From: an uncultured Dehalococcoidia bacterium | Lineage (GTDB): Bacteria; Chloroflexota; Dehalococcoidia; Lucifugimonadales; G958296245 | Assembly (NCBI GenBank): GCA_958296245.1 | Contig: OY282458.1 | Location: 1,386,777-1,450,776 of the forward strand | Length of the DNA stretch: 64,000 bases | Direction: 5' to 3' | Part shown: one piece after another, positions 24,907-33,508 of the stretch | Layout: each line of letters starts with the position of its first letter | Position numbering within the stretch: position 1 is the stretch's first letter | The notes under the pieces: model-generated | Database searches by the model: none | Told to the model about the DNA's origin: nothing | Seen by the model: the letters and a program-made list of their open reading frames with translations, nothing else | Translations under genes and position numbers: made by a program

Positions 24907-25200
24907 GTTCAAAAGCATACCAACAGGCTAAGAACGGGATTAGTACGCCTCCAGCGAAGCTCAGAGAGCCGGGCAAAGCTGCGAACCGGCGCTGGCGCAG
25001 TGGCGGAATGGACCCGGGAGCCTCCATCCGAACCCAAGATTGGGGTGTAGGCGTGGACGGGGTGGGCGCCGTTATCAGAGCCTAGGGCATCTGCGCAGAC
25101 GAAGCGCCTGCCTGTCATGAGATGCCGCTGGCGGAGACGCAAGCGGTGAAGTAGGGTGGCACCACGGAAAGCCCCGTCCCTCGAACGGACGGGGCTTTCT
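24907..25200 (+). promoter_or_regulatory. T-box riboswitch (tryptophan) upstream of trpS-trpE
   Basis: A roughly 290-nt leader with T-box hallmarks. Stem I: GATTAGTACGC (AGTA element), CTCAGAGAGCCGGG and GCGAACCGGCGC. Specifier loop GGAA-TGG-ACCCGGGAGCC puts a Trp codon at 25009-25011 in the expected setting. The T-box AGGGTGGCACCACGG lies at 25153-25167 and is followed directly by a strong terminator hairpin. Uncharged tRNA-Trp should bind the specifier and the GGTGGCACC bulge and favour the antiterminator, so the operon is on when tryptophan is short. The specifier call rests on position and on agreement with the downstream gene. Confidence 0.93.
25168..25199 (+). terminator. Intrinsic terminator of the T-box leader
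   Basis: GCCCCGTCC, loop, GGACGGGGC followed by TTTCTCTCGTT: a 9-bp GC stem (25171-25195) extended by A-T pairs with the T-run. It overlaps the end of the T-box sequence, as needed for the terminator/antiterminator switch. Confidence 0.9.
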
Positions 25201-25221
25201 CTCGTTCTAGGAGGATCACCG

Positions 25222-26271
25222 TTGCAGACCCAGGGGACAGACGCCGTCATGGTCACGGAAACGGACGGGACTAAAAAGCGGGTCTTCAGCGGGATACAGC
25301 CGTCGGGGGAGCTCCACCTTGGCAACTACCTTGGGGCCATCAAGGGTTGGGCCGACCGTCAGAACGAGAAGGTGAACTTCTTCTGCATAGTCGACCTGCA
25401 CGCCATCACGGTGCCGCAGGACCCGGAAACCCTTCGGAGCAGGACGCGCTCGGTCGCCGCGATGCTCCTCGCCTCGGGGCTCGACCCCAGCCGATGCACG
25501 CTGTTCATTCAAAGTCACGTACCCGCCCACGCCGAAGGGTGCTGGCTCCTGAATTGCGTCACTCCCATCGGCTGGCTGGAGCGGATGACGCAGTTCAAGG
25601 ACAAGTCAGCCGGCCAGCAGCGCGTCTCGACGGGACTGCTGGACTATCCGGTGCTGATGGCTGCCGACATCATCCTATACGATGCCGATGAGGTGCCGGT
25701 TGGAGATGACCAGAAGCAGCACGTCGAGTTGGCGCGCGACATCGCCAGCCGGTTCAACCGGCTGTACGGCGAGACTTTCGTCGTACCCGAACCCGTGATC
25801 CCGGAGGTGGGGGCGCGAGTCATGGGGCTGAACGACCCGGCTGTCAAGATGTCTAAGACCCACTCCGCCGCCCGCGGCCACGCGGTGGCGATGCTGGACG
25901 AGCCGGAGGAGATCGAACGCTCCTTCAGACGGGCCGTCACCGATTCGGGCAACGAGATCGCCTTCTCGGACGACCCTGCGAAGGCCGGCGTGAACAACCT
26001 CCTCGGCATCTACAAGGTCGTAACGGGTCGGAGCAAGGACGACGTGGCGTGGGACTTCGAGGACGCGCGCGGCTACGGCGACCTGAAGGCCCGCGTCGCT
26101 GAGGTCGTGATCGAGGAGTTGCGCCCGATTCAGCAACGCTACCACCGGCTCATGGGCGACGTCGGAGAGCTGGACTCCCTGCTGGCCCGAGGGGCGGAGC
26201 AGGCCGAGGCCGTGAGCGGCCCAAAGCTCAGGGAGGTAAAGGAGCGCGTCGGACTCGTGCTCCCCGGGTAG
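25222..26271 (+). CDS. trpS: Tryptophanyl-tRNA synthetase
   Basis: A 349-residue class I synthetase. HIGH motif HLGN (32-35) after SGIQPSGEL, KMSKS motif KMSKT (209-213) after LNDPAV, GDDQKQHVELARDIA for tRNA/ATP contacts. The open frame begins inside the T-box, so the real start must be later: TTG 25222 has AGGAGG at 25209-25214; ATG 25249 is the alternative. First gene of trpS-trpE-recR-recO under the Trp T-box; 11 bp to trpE. Confidence 0.97.
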   Translation: MQTQGTDAVMVTETDGTKKRVFSGIQPSGELHLGNYLGAIKGWADRQNEKVNFFCIVDLHAITVPQDPETLRSRTRSVAAMLLASGLDPSRCTLFIQSHVPAHAEGCWLLNCVTPIGWLERMTQFKDKSAGQQRVSTGLLDYPVLMAADIILYDADEVPVGDDQKQHVELARDIASRFNRLYGETFVVPEPVIPEVGARVMGLNDPAVKMSKTHSAARGHAVAMLDEPEEIERSFRRAVTDSGNEIAFSDDPAKAGVNNLLGIYKVVTGRSKDDVAWDFEDARGYGDLKARVAEVVIEELRPIQQRYHRLMGDVGELDSLLARGAEQAEAVSGPKLREVKERVGLVLPG

Positions 26272-26282
26272 AGGAAACGACT

Positions 26283-27737
26283 ATGTATCAACCCACGTTG
26301 GAACAGGTCCAACGGCTGGCCGGTATGGGGAACATGGCGCCGGTCTACAGGGAGATCTCCGCCGACCTCGAGACGCCCGTGTCGGCCTACCTGAAGGTAG
26401 CCCGCTCGCCCTACTCGTTCCTGTTCGAGAGCGTCGAGGGCGGCGAGCGCATGGCGCGCTACAGCTTCATGGGCACGGAGCCGTACGACGTAATCACGAC
26501 CGGCCCCGGCCAGCGGCATGGAGACGTGGACCCCCTGAAGCCCGTGCGGGAAGCGCTTGACGGCGTCAGGTTCGTAGAGCCGTCGGAGCGCCAGCGCTTC
26601 AACGGCGGCGCTGTCGGCTATATCTCATACGACGCCGTCCGGCACTTCGAGCGCCTGCCGACTCCGCAATGCGACCCCCTCGGGCTGCCGGAGGCCGTCT
26701 TCATGCTGACGGCGACCTATCTCATATTCGACCACCTCAAACACAAGATCAGGGTCGTCAGCCTTACCCGGCTCGACGGGAACATTCCGAGCGACTACGC
26801 CGACGCGGTAGCGCGCATCGACGATATCGTAGCGCGCCTCCGCTCGCCTCTGAAGCTCCCTGGAGGCCGAGCCCCCGGGCGGGAAGGGCGGACCAGCGTG
26901 AACATGACCCGAGGCCGCTTCGAGGAGATGGTCAGCGCGGTAAGAGACTATATCTACGCCGGCGACGTGATCCAGACTGTGATTGCCCAACGGGTCGCGC
27001 GTCGGACGGACGCCCATCCGTTTCAAATCTACCGCGCGCTGCGCGCCATCAATCCATCGCCGTACATGTACTACATCGATCTGCCCGGATTCCAGATCGT
27101 CGGCGCTTCTCCCGAACTGCTGGTCCGAGTCGAGGACGGCGTCGTAGCCACCCATCCCATAGCGGGCACGCGCCCGCGAGGACACGGCGCCGAGGAAGAC
27201 AAGGCCCTTGAAGAGGAGATGCGCGTCGACGAGAAGGAGCGGGCCGAGCACATTATGCTGCTCGACCTAGGCCGCAATGACATAGGCCGCGTCAGTGAGC
27301 CGGGCACGGTCGAGGTGACGCAGGTGATGGACGTGGAGCGCTACTCCCACGTGATGCACCTGGTATCGCACGTCACCGGCAAGCTGCGCTCCGACTACAC
27401 GGCCTTCGACGCCCTGCGCGCCTGCTTCCCCGCCGGGACCGTCTCGGGCGCCCCCAAGATCCGCGCCATGGAGATAATCGCGGAGTTGGAGCCGGACCGG
27501 CGGGGCCCATACGCCGGCGCGGTGGGTTACTTCGACTTCACAGGCAACATGGACACCGCCATCACGATCCGAACCATGGTCATGAAGGATGGCGTAGCAT
27601 ACATACAGGCGGGCGGCGGCGTGGTCCACGACAGCACGCCCCCACTGGAATACGAGGAGACCATCTACAAAGCTTCAGCCCTGATGCGCGCCATTGAAGA
27701 GGCCGAGGCGGGCCATGAGCCGGAGCGCCTATCGTGA
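26283..27737 (+). CDS. trpE: Anthranilate synthase component I
   Basis: A 484-residue TrpE that makes anthranilate from chorismate with ammonia supplied by TrpG. The N-terminal regulatory part has SFLFESVEGGERMARYSF (the Ser of the Trp feedback pocket). The chorismate-binding domain has IAGTRPRG, EEMRVDEKERAEHIMLLDLG, GRNDIGRV, FPAGTVSGAPKIRAMEII and YAGAVGY. No trpG or other trp gene follows, so the glutaminase and the rest of the pathway lie elsewhere. AGAGGAAA precedes ATG 26283. Its stop overlaps the recR start (GTGA). Confidence 0.96.
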   Translation: MYQPTLEQVQRLAGMGNMAPVYREISADLETPVSAYLKVARSPYSFLFESVEGGERMARYSFMGTEPYDVITTGPGQRHGDVDPLKPVREALDGVRFVEPSERQRFNGGAVGYISYDAVRHFERLPTPQCDPLGLPEAVFMLTATYLIFDHLKHKIRVVSLTRLDGNIPSDYADAVARIDDIVARLRSPLKLPGGRAPGREGRTSVNMTRGRFEEMVSAVRDYIYAGDVIQTVIAQRVARRTDAHPFQIYRALRAINPSPYMYYIDLPGFQIVGASPELLVRVEDGVVATHPIAGTRPRGHGAEEDKALEEEMRVDEKERAEHIMLLDLGRNDIGRVSEPGTVEVTQVMDVERYSHVMHLVSHVTGKLRSDYTAFDALRACFPAGTVSGAPKIRAMEIIAELEPDRRGPYAGAVGYFDFTGNMDTAITIRTMVMKDGVAYIQAGGGVVHDSTPPLEYEETIYKASALMRAIEEAEAGHEPERLS

Positions 27738-28345
27738 CTACACGCAGATACTCGGCAGCCGAGCCCGTCGGACAGCTCGTCGAAGAGCTCCACAAGCTGC
27801 CGGGCATAGGACCCAAGACGGCGCAGCGGCTCACCTACCACCTCGTGCGCATGCCCAGAGACGACGCCATGCGCTTGGCGGACGCCATCCTCGCAGTGAA
27901 AGACCGCATCGTCCTGTGCTCGCAGTGCTACAACATTACGGAGACTGACCCATGCCCCCTGTGCAGCGGACCGACCAGGGACCGGACCCGGATATGCGTG
28001 GTCGAGGAAGCCCTGGACGTGGTGGCCTTGGAGCGGACGGGGGTATACACCGGGTTGTACCACGTGCTCCACGGGGTTATCTCTCCGATGAACGGCATCG
28101 GCCCCGACGAGCTCAAGATCCGCCCGCTGCTGGACCGTCTCAAGGGCGGCGGCGTGCGGGAAGTCATTCTGGCCACCAATCCGAATCTGGAAGGTGAGGC
28201 CACTTCGATGTACGTCCATAATCTGATCGCGCCCCTGGGCGTGAAGGTTACGCGCCCCGCCAGGGGCCTGCCCGTGGGCGGCGACCTCGAGTACGCCGAC
28301 GAGGTCACCCTGAGCCGAGCCATCGAAGGGCGCCAGAGCATGTGA
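27734..28345 (+). CDS. recR: Recombination protein RecR
   Basis: A 203-residue RecR that helps RecO load RecA on gapped DNA. Helix-hairpin-helix LPGIGPKTAQRL, a C4 zinc site (LCSQCYNIT and PCPLC) and a Toprim domain (ICVVEEALDVVALE, GPDELKI, EVILATNPNLEGEATSMY). The start is GTG 27734, four bases overlapping the trpE stop, so translation is coupled. Followed 7 bp later by recO. Confidence 0.96.
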   Translation: MTTRRYSAAEPVGQLVEELHKLPGIGPKTAQRLTYHLVRMPRDDAMRLADAILAVKDRIVLCSQCYNITETDPCPLCSGPTRDRTRICVVEEALDVVALERTGVYTGLYHVLHGVISPMNGIGPDELKIRPLLDRLKGGGVREVILATNPNLEGEATSMYVHNLIAPLGVKVTRPARGLPVGGDLEYADEVTLSRAIEGRQSM

Positions 28346-28352
28346 GGGGTGT

Positions 28353-29141
28353 ATGGCAAGGCCCCGTACATATGAGACGGAGGGCGTCGTTCTCAGGCAG
28401 ATGCCTCTGGGTGAAGCCGACAGGATACTGACGCTCTTTACCCCTGACCGGGGCAAGCTGCGCGTGGTGGCGAAGGGCGTTAGGAGGCCCAAGAGCAGGC
28501 TGGCCGGCCACTTGGAGCCCCTGACGCGCGCCCGTGTATCGGTCAGGGAGGGGAGGTCTCTGGACCACGTCGGCGAGGCGGAGACCCTGCGGAGCTACCG
28601 CCGGTTGCGCGAAGACCTGAAGCTCGTGAGCAAAGGCATCTACCTCGCCGACCTCATCGATAGCTTCACCGTCGACCAGTCGCCGTCTACGGCTCTCTTC
28701 GACGTACTCGTAGGCTCCTTGGCCTGGCTTGAGAGCGCGTCGGGGGTCGAGGAGGCGCTCCGCTACTTCGAGGTGCAACTGCTTCACGTGTCGGGGTTCG
28801 GGCCGGAACTGCGGAACTGCGTCGAGTGCAGGTCGGCCTTGAAGCCGTCCCCGTACGGGTTCTGCGCCGCCGCGGGCGGCATCCTCTGCGCCGGATGCGG
28901 TGCGTCCGCGAAGGGCTCGCTGATACCGCTTTCCGTCAATGCCATCAAGCTTCTGCGGTTCTTCCAGCGGGAGCCGCCCGCTGCCGTCGCCGGCTTTGTG
29001 GCGCCAAGCCGTGTTCTCCAGGAAGCAGCTTGGGCGCTGCGAGGCCACATTACCTATGTCTTGGAGAGGGACTTGAAGAGCGCGCGCTTCATGAATCTAG
29101 TCGCGGCGGCCGCGCCGCGCCGCAAGCCCATCGCTATCTGA
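28353..29141 (+). CDS. recO: DNA repair protein RecO
   Basis: A 262-residue RecO. N-terminal OB-fold (TEGVVLRQMPLGEADRILTL, GKLRVVAKGVRRPKSRLAG), helical middle, and a zinc finger with CVECRSAL and CAGCGAS. It mediates annealing and RecA loading together with RecR, encoded 7 bp upstream. GAGGGG precedes ATG 28353. Its 3' end overlaps by 8 bp the 3' end of the convergent SDR gene. Placement of recR-recO under a Trp-responsive leader is unusual. Confidence 0.95.
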   Translation: MARPRTYETEGVVLRQMPLGEADRILTLFTPDRGKLRVVAKGVRRPKSRLAGHLEPLTRARVSVREGRSLDHVGEAETLRSYRRLREDLKLVSKGIYLADLIDSFTVDQSPSTALFDVLVGSLAWLESASGVEEALRYFEVQLLHVSGFGPELRNCVECRSALKPSPYGFCAAAGGILCAGCGASAKGSLIPLSVNAIKLLRFFQREPPAAVAGFVAPSRVLQEAAWALRGHITYVLERDLKSARFMNLVAAAAPRRKPIAI

Positions 29142-29985
29142 GAGCCGCCCGGCTCAGGAAGAACATATAGAGGCGCTCCGGCATTACCCGCTTGGCGGCG
29201 ACCGCCAAGCGGGCGTCTGCTCCCACGACGTGCCGAAAGGCAGGCCGCCGCGAGCGGATGATCTTCCGTATCACTCGGGCCACTCTGGCCGGATCGCCCG
29301 CCAGAGCCCCGTAATCCCTGCGCTCTCCGTATCGCGATCGCGCGGGTTTGCCCTTGCCACGGTGGGGCAGGCTGCCTGAGCCAGCCCGCGCGGCCTCCAC
29401 CTGGTTCTGAAGGAAGCCGGTCCTGAATAGGCCAGGCTCCACTATCGCAACCCTGACCCCCAGCGGCCACAATTCCATCCTCATCGACTCGCTCATGCCT
29501 TCCAGCGCGAATTTGCTCGCCGCGTAGGCGCCGTTCAAAGGCATACCGATCCGGCCCAGGACGGAGCCGACGTTGATTACCGTGCCCTTGCCGCTCTCCA
29601 GCATTCCCGGTAAGACCGCCTTCGTAAGGCGGAGAGGGGCGAAGACGTTGGTCTCGAACTGGGCCCTTATCTCGTCTGTCGAGACGCTATGCAGCGGACC
29701 CCGCAGCCCGTACCCTGCGTTGTTGACCAGCACGTCGATGCGCCGCACGTCGAGGAGTAGCTTTGGCATCTCCTCATCGACTGCGGCGTCGGAGTTTATG
29801 TCCAGCTCGACCGTTCGGATTGCCAGGTTCCGATCCGCGGCCTCCTTCCGGAGGTCCTTCAGCCGATCTATCGACCTGCTCGCGGCGATGACGTTGTACC
29901 CATCGCCCGCCAGGAGCCTGGCGGCTGCGAGTCCGATCCCCGAGGAGGCCCCGGTTATCATGACCGTCTCCCGCTCTCGCCGCAT
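29134..29985 (-). CDS. Short-chain dehydrogenase/reductase
   Basis: A 283-residue classical SDR: MITGASSGIG near the N-terminus, an Arg after beta2 (AASRSIDRL) suggesting NADP(H), NNAGYG, INVGSVLG (Ser) and YAASK. A longer basic C-terminal part (residues 210-283) resembles the lipid- or retinol-type SDR subgroup with a hydrophobic end (ERLYMFFLSRAAL). The ATG abuts the stop of the GNAT gene upstream with no gap, so the two are translationally coupled. Confidence 0.88.
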   Translation of the reverse strand: MRRERETVMITGASSGIGLAAARLLAGDGYNVIAASRSIDRLKDLRKEAADRNLAIRTVELDINSDAAVDEEMPKLLLDVRRIDVLVNNAGYGLRGPLHSVSTDEIRAQFETNVFAPLRLTKAVLPGMLESGKGTVINVGSVLGRIGMPLNGAYAASKFALEGMSESMRMELWPLGVRVAIVEPGLFRTGFLQNQVEAARAGSGSLPHRGKGKPARSRYGERRDYGALAGDPARVARVIRKIIRSRRPAFRHVVGADARLAVAAKRVMPERLYMFFLSRAALR

Positions 29986-31086
29986 CTAACGCCGCGGACC
30001 TGTGCGCCCGGCGAGGCGTTCCAGCATCCACGGAAACCTGGCGCCGTAGTAGTCGCTGCTATCGCGCGCGGGCCGCACGGTGTCGGACAACCTCCTGGTG
30101 AGGATGAGCATATCCACCACGTCGGCCCCGTCTCGCAACCGCCCTCGGTATCGGCCCTCCTCGGAGAATCCGGCCCCGCGCGCCAGTTCGACCTGCTCTC
30201 GATCCCGCTCCCCGACGTAGGTCTGAAGTATGCTTATCGACATGTCGGCCGCCTTAGCCGCCGCCGCGTCGATCAACTCCCTGGCCTGACCGAAATAGGA
30301 CGGGCAGATACGGAAGCTGAACTGTGCGGCGTGCTGCTCATGATAGGTGTTCTCCCGCTCTAACGCCGCCAGCCCGACAACCCGCTTCCTGGGGTTCTCC
30401 AGGACCAGGCAGGCCCCTTGCTCGTCTTCGATGCGTCTCAACAGCTTTACGAAGTGACTCTCATACCTCGTATCCCGGAAGGTCTTGGTCAGATGGTCCT
30501 TGATGAGCCATGCAGGCTCAGGATGGTTGTAGAGCGCCGAAGCGTAGGGGAGGTCGGCCCAGGTCGCCTTCCTGACGTGAGCGGCGCCGTCGTGGGCGAA
30601 GAAGGTGTCGTCGAAGCCGTCCGCACCGGGCGCCAAGTATCTGAGGCCGTCGCCGACCGTGTACCAAAAGCCGTGCTTTTCGTACAAAGAACCCGCGATG
30701 GGGTTGGCGGTGCATAACATCAGGGCGAGGCCGCCTTCGGCGTTGAACTTCTCGATCAGGACGGACATCAGCGCGGACGCGATGCCCTTGGAGCGGTGCG
30801 CCTCCGCCGTCTCGACGAACTGGATGAGGCCCACCTCTTGGTTGTAGGTCGACGTGTAGTACGCAATAGAGCCGGCCAGTTCGTCCCCGATCTCCCCAAT
30901 GGCATAAGGAGTATACAGCCAGGGTCTCATCTCGCCGGAGATCACCTCGTCCTTGATTTCCCCCCAGAGCCAGTTGACCAGCCTGCCCTCCGGCGAACGT
31001 CTCGCGTACTCCGTCAAAGGCGGCTCGACGATCTTGACGGTCATCCGCTCCCCGGATCTCAAGACGACAGAAGATTCTCGGGACAT
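29986..31086 (-). CDS. Double GNAT acetyltransferase-like protein
   Basis: A 366-residue protein with two GNAT-type halves. The first has the acetyl-CoA-binding V-x-x-x-x-R-x-x-G-I-A signature as ETAEAHRSKGIASALMSVL, then NPIAGSLYEKHGF. The second, from about residue 165, has FSFRICPSYFGQAREL and GAGFSEEGRYRGRL, a diverged GNAT domain. GGAGG before ATG 31086. Substrate unknown. Upstream, R1 copy 3 starts about 50 bp away. Confidence 0.8.
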   Translation of the reverse strand: MSRESSVVLRSGERMTVKIVEPPLTEYARRSPEGRLVNWLWGEIKDEVISGEMRPWLYTPYAIGEIGDELAGSIAYYTSTYNQEVGLIQFVETAEAHRSKGIASALMSVLIEKFNAEGGLALMLCTANPIAGSLYEKHGFWYTVGDGLRYLAPGADGFDDTFFAHDGAAHVRKATWADLPYASALYNHPEPAWLIKDHLTKTFRDTRYESHFVKLLRRIEDEQGACLVLENPRKRVVGLAALERENTYHEQHAAQFSFRICPSYFGQARELIDAAAAKAADMSISILQTYVGERDREQVELARGAGFSEEGRYRGRLRDGADVVDMLILTRRLSDTVRPARDSSDYYGARFPWMLERLAGRTGPRR

Positions 31087-31138
31087 CCCGCACCTCCTGA
31101 AAGCGGTGAGTATAACACCGCCCGCCTAAATGCCCTGA

Positions 31139-31299
31139 AACTGTTCAGACTCTGTGAGGTCTGAAGGGGGAGTCCACTGGCAGGGAGTCTGGGGGCTGTA
31201 CACCCCAGTTATCAAGGGTCGGGCGGGTGGGGATCAAAGACATCTGCTTTAGCGGGGCTAAATGCTGATCGAGAAGACCTCATGAAGTCTGAACAGTTA
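31139..31299 (-). repeat. R1 element, copy 3
   Basis: 161 bp from AACTGTTCAGACTCTGTGAG to AAGTCTGAACAGTTA, opposite in orientation to copy 1. Contains CTGGCAGGGAGTCTGGGGGC, GGGGATCAAAG, CATCTGCTTTAGCGGGGCT and GAAGACCTCATGAAG. Both inverted ends intact; a shorter central part than copy 1. Confidence 0.85.
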
Positions 31300-31646
31300 C
31301 AATTCTCTGGAGGTGTCCCTCTCCGGCTCCCGGTAGCTGTCTGTGCCTGTCCTGTCGCGCTGACCTGCTCGGTGGCGCAATGAGTTTGGCTGACTGGGCA
31401 TGAAGGCATCGCTGAGTAGCCGCTGACTCACATACGACTCGCAGACTTGGCGCTCTCGACGTCTTGATTCTTGGTATGCTAAAGTACCTTGCACAATCAC
31501 GGAGGGAGCATTGGGTCAGAAACGCGCATCGCCTTGATACGAGATGGTCTTATGCTTATTGCATAGGACATTCGCAGGAGCCATGACGTAGGTATGCTGG
31601 TCATCCACCAGTACACGAGATTTCCATAGCGCGTGAGGAGACGAGT
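31300..31646. other. Non-coding leader before the ParA-like gene
   Basis: About 350 bp with no convincing gene on either strand. GC content falls from about 31390 on, marking the left edge of the ParA island. A small hairpin TATGC-TTATT-GCATA is present in the middle. GAGGAGA stands 6 bp before ATG 31647. No clear promoter or partition-site repeats could be recognised. Confidence 0.4.
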
Positions 31647-32480
31647 ATGGCCGGAAATGGCCCAATTTGCGTTTCGGTGATTAACATGAAGGGCGGCGTC
31701 GGCAAGACAACGATTGCAGCGTTGCTGGCACGTCATGCGGCTGAAAAGCTGAACCTCAAGGTTCTTGCTGTCGACCTCGACCCGCAGGCGAACTTATCCC
31801 AGGCGCTCATGGGATCTAGTGCATACAAACAATTCATAGACAACAGAGCGCCATCAATTGTTGAAGTCTTTGAGGGCTATATGCCTCCAACTCCGAGCAA
31901 CCCATCACCCAACCCGCTTGATGTAGGTGATGTGATTCAGAGGATTCTCGCTAATCTGCATGTCATTCCTTCGAGATTCGATTTTTCTAACCATCTGGTT
32001 AATTCAATTGGGACTAATCAGCGAGTCTTGGCACAGCTTATCGCTAATAATTTCCAGGATAGAGACCTTGTAGTCATAGATTGTGCACCGACCGAATCCA
32101 TATTCACTCAGGCTGCATACCACGCATCTCGTTACATCCTCGTACCTGTCAAACCAGAGTTTTTGGCAACGATCGGATTCCCCTTGCTGGATCGCTCCCT
32201 TGAAACGTTTAGAAACGCGAACCCGGGACAGGCTATTGATGTCATTGGCGTTGTGATCAACGACACTTCTGATTACCAAGCTTACTCAACACCTGAAAAA
32301 AACAGGGCTTTGGCTGAGATAATCGAAGAATCAGAAAAAGATGGTTGGTATTTGTTCGCTAATTGGCTTAAATACTCTCGTGGGTTTCCTAAGATGATGC
32401 GAGGCGATTTCAATTCCCCTGGGCATGCCCCGCATATATTTTCTCGTTTTGCAGAAGAGTTTTTTGAGAGGCTCACATGA
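31647..32480 (+). CDS. ParA/Soj-like ATPase
   Basis: A 277-residue deviant-Walker ATPase of the ParA/MinD class. The Walker A' motif KGGVGKTT (15-22) follows INM, AVDLDPQANLSQAL gives the A'' Asp, and LVVIDCAPTES is Walker B. VKPEFLATIGFPLLDRSL follows, as in Soj. No N-terminal DNA-binding domain. Codon usage and GC are much lower than in the neighbours, indicating recent transfer. Its stop overlaps the next gene's start by 4 bp (ATGA), so it works with that small protein. Could be a plasmid or prophage partition remnant or an ATPase of a defence module. Confidence 0.85.
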   Translation: MAGNGPICVSVINMKGGVGKTTIAALLARHAAEKLNLKVLAVDLDPQANLSQALMGSSAYKQFIDNRAPSIVEVFEGYMPPTPSNPSPNPLDVGDVIQRILANLHVIPSRFDFSNHLVNSIGTNQRVLAQLIANNFQDRDLVVIDCAPTESIFTQAAYHASRYILVPVKPEFLATIGFPLLDRSLETFRNANPGQAIDVIGVVINDTSDYQAYSTPEKNRALAEIIEESEKDGWYLFANWLKYSRGFPKMMRGDFNSPGHAPHIFSRFAEEFFERLT

Positions 32481-32983
32481 TGACTGACGCGAAGCTCAGA
32501 ACGGCTCTCCAGCCTATAGTCCAAGAGTATAGCTTAGGAAGGGTTCTTAAGTCTTTGGGAGAGATTGCAGATGCGCGACATGAAACCTCAGAACAGCTTG
32601 CGACATCTCCCAACGGAGTTGCAAAAGCGACCACGCGAAAAAAGCCAAAAGTCACAGCATCTGGATATGTCGAGAAGATGGAACTTCCTATCGCGAAATC
32701 GGCAGCGGTAGCTGAGCTTGCGGAACGATTCCAACGGAAGTCTTTCTTGCCCACTGTTAATGATATTGCCAATTTCTGTCAGATGTACGGAATTGAAGTG
32801 CCTGCGTCCAAGAGCCGTGCAAGCGCTATCCCCAGGATATTCAAATTCATAGCCGGAATGGAAGCTGACGAAATTCAAAGAATACTGGCCGATGGGATGT
32901 TCTCCGGTCCGTCAAGGCTGGGGCCTATTGCTGACGCAATTCGCAATTACGGCGGTGCAACCTCTCAACGGTCGGCGAGATGA
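32477..32983 (+). CDS. Small protein paired with the ParA-like ATPase, unknown function
   Basis: A 168-residue soluble protein. The first 70 residues are polar and basic (TTRKKPKVTAS), the middle has helices (SAAVAELAERFQRKSFLPTVNDIANFC), and the end has SRASAIPRIFKFIAGM and SRLGPIADAIRNYGG. I see no ParB nuclease domain and no clear helix-turn-helix, though the basic centre could bind DNA. It is translationally coupled to the ParA-like gene and shares its low GC, so it is probably the partner or cargo adaptor of that ATPase. The GC rises again at its last codons. Confidence 0.65.
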   Translation: MMTDAKLRTALQPIVQEYSLGRVLKSLGEIADARHETSEQLATSPNGVAKATTRKKPKVTASGYVEKMELPIAKSAAVAELAERFQRKSFLPTVNDIANFCQMYGIEVPASKSRASAIPRIFKFIAGMEADEIQRILADGMFSGPSRLGPIADAIRNYGGATSQRSAR

Positions 32984-33327
32984 CTTCGGAATACTTGGAG
33001 CGTCTGCGGGGGGTTGTACAGGCGGCCATCGACGCGGGCAGTCTGGGGTCCCCGCGGTATCTGAGGTGCGTCGCCGGCGTCCCGCCCAACGGCGTACTTG
33101 AGGATGCCGCCGGCGGGCTGGGCGAGCTCGCCTCGGCGTGGTTCGGCTCCGAGCCGAGGCGGCGCTACAGGCTGAGCGGCGCCGGGGCGGTCTACCTCAC
33201 CGAGATGCAAGAGTGGCCGCTCGGTCAGGGCGCCATCATCACGGTGTCTCGCTCGGCATCGCCGGGCGGCTCGAAGCTCGACCTGATGCTGATCGGCAGC
33301 CGGGGAACCTTGTACCACGAAGAATAG
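32980..33327 (+). CDS. Hypothetical protein
   Basis: A 115-residue protein that I do not recognise. Composition returns to the high-GC style of the chromosome. Its ATG overlaps the stop of the preceding low-GC gene (ATGA). Sequence features: an N-terminal helix, a Gly-rich middle (EDAAGGLGELASAWFG), and alternating strands near the end (GAIITVSR, KLDLMLIGSRGTLYH). The last part resembles strands around IGSRGTL seen in oxidoreductase-associated domains, but this is weak. It may be a piece of a native gene fused to the island edge. Confidence 0.5.
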   Translation: MTSEYLERLRGVVQAAIDAGSLGSPRYLRCVAGVPPNGVLEDAAGGLGELASAWFGSEPRRRYRLSGAGAVYLTEMQEWPLGQGAIITVSRSASPGGSKLDLMLIGSRGTLYHEE

Positions 33328-33437
33328 CACCGTATGGAATCTGAAGACGGCTATACTGATCACTATCGGTCATTGGTATGAAATAGCCGGCGTCCTTGGG
33401 TTCTCATGCCTTGGCGTGCCGGTCGCGCGGCCCGTAC

Positions 33438-33462
33438 GGGTGATTCCCGCGAAGCGGAAATC
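33438..33462. repeat. REP-like hairpin
   Basis: ATTCCCGC-GAA-GCGGAAAT forms a short stem with one mismatch, in the 181-bp gap 33328-33508. From memory, sequences like ATTCCCGCGAAAGCGGGAAT are very common intergenic palindromes in diverse bacteria. The rest of the gap contains a TATACT without a matching -35 box. Confidence 0.45.
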
Positions 33463-33508
33463 CGGGTCGGGAGGCAGTGCGAGTTATACGACGAATTGAG
33501 GGGTTGAA

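Noticed and set aside
25156-25221. trpS starting inside the T-box
   Set aside because: This would put the start in the terminator hairpin of the riboswitch; a TTG with AGGAGG after the terminator is the sensible start.
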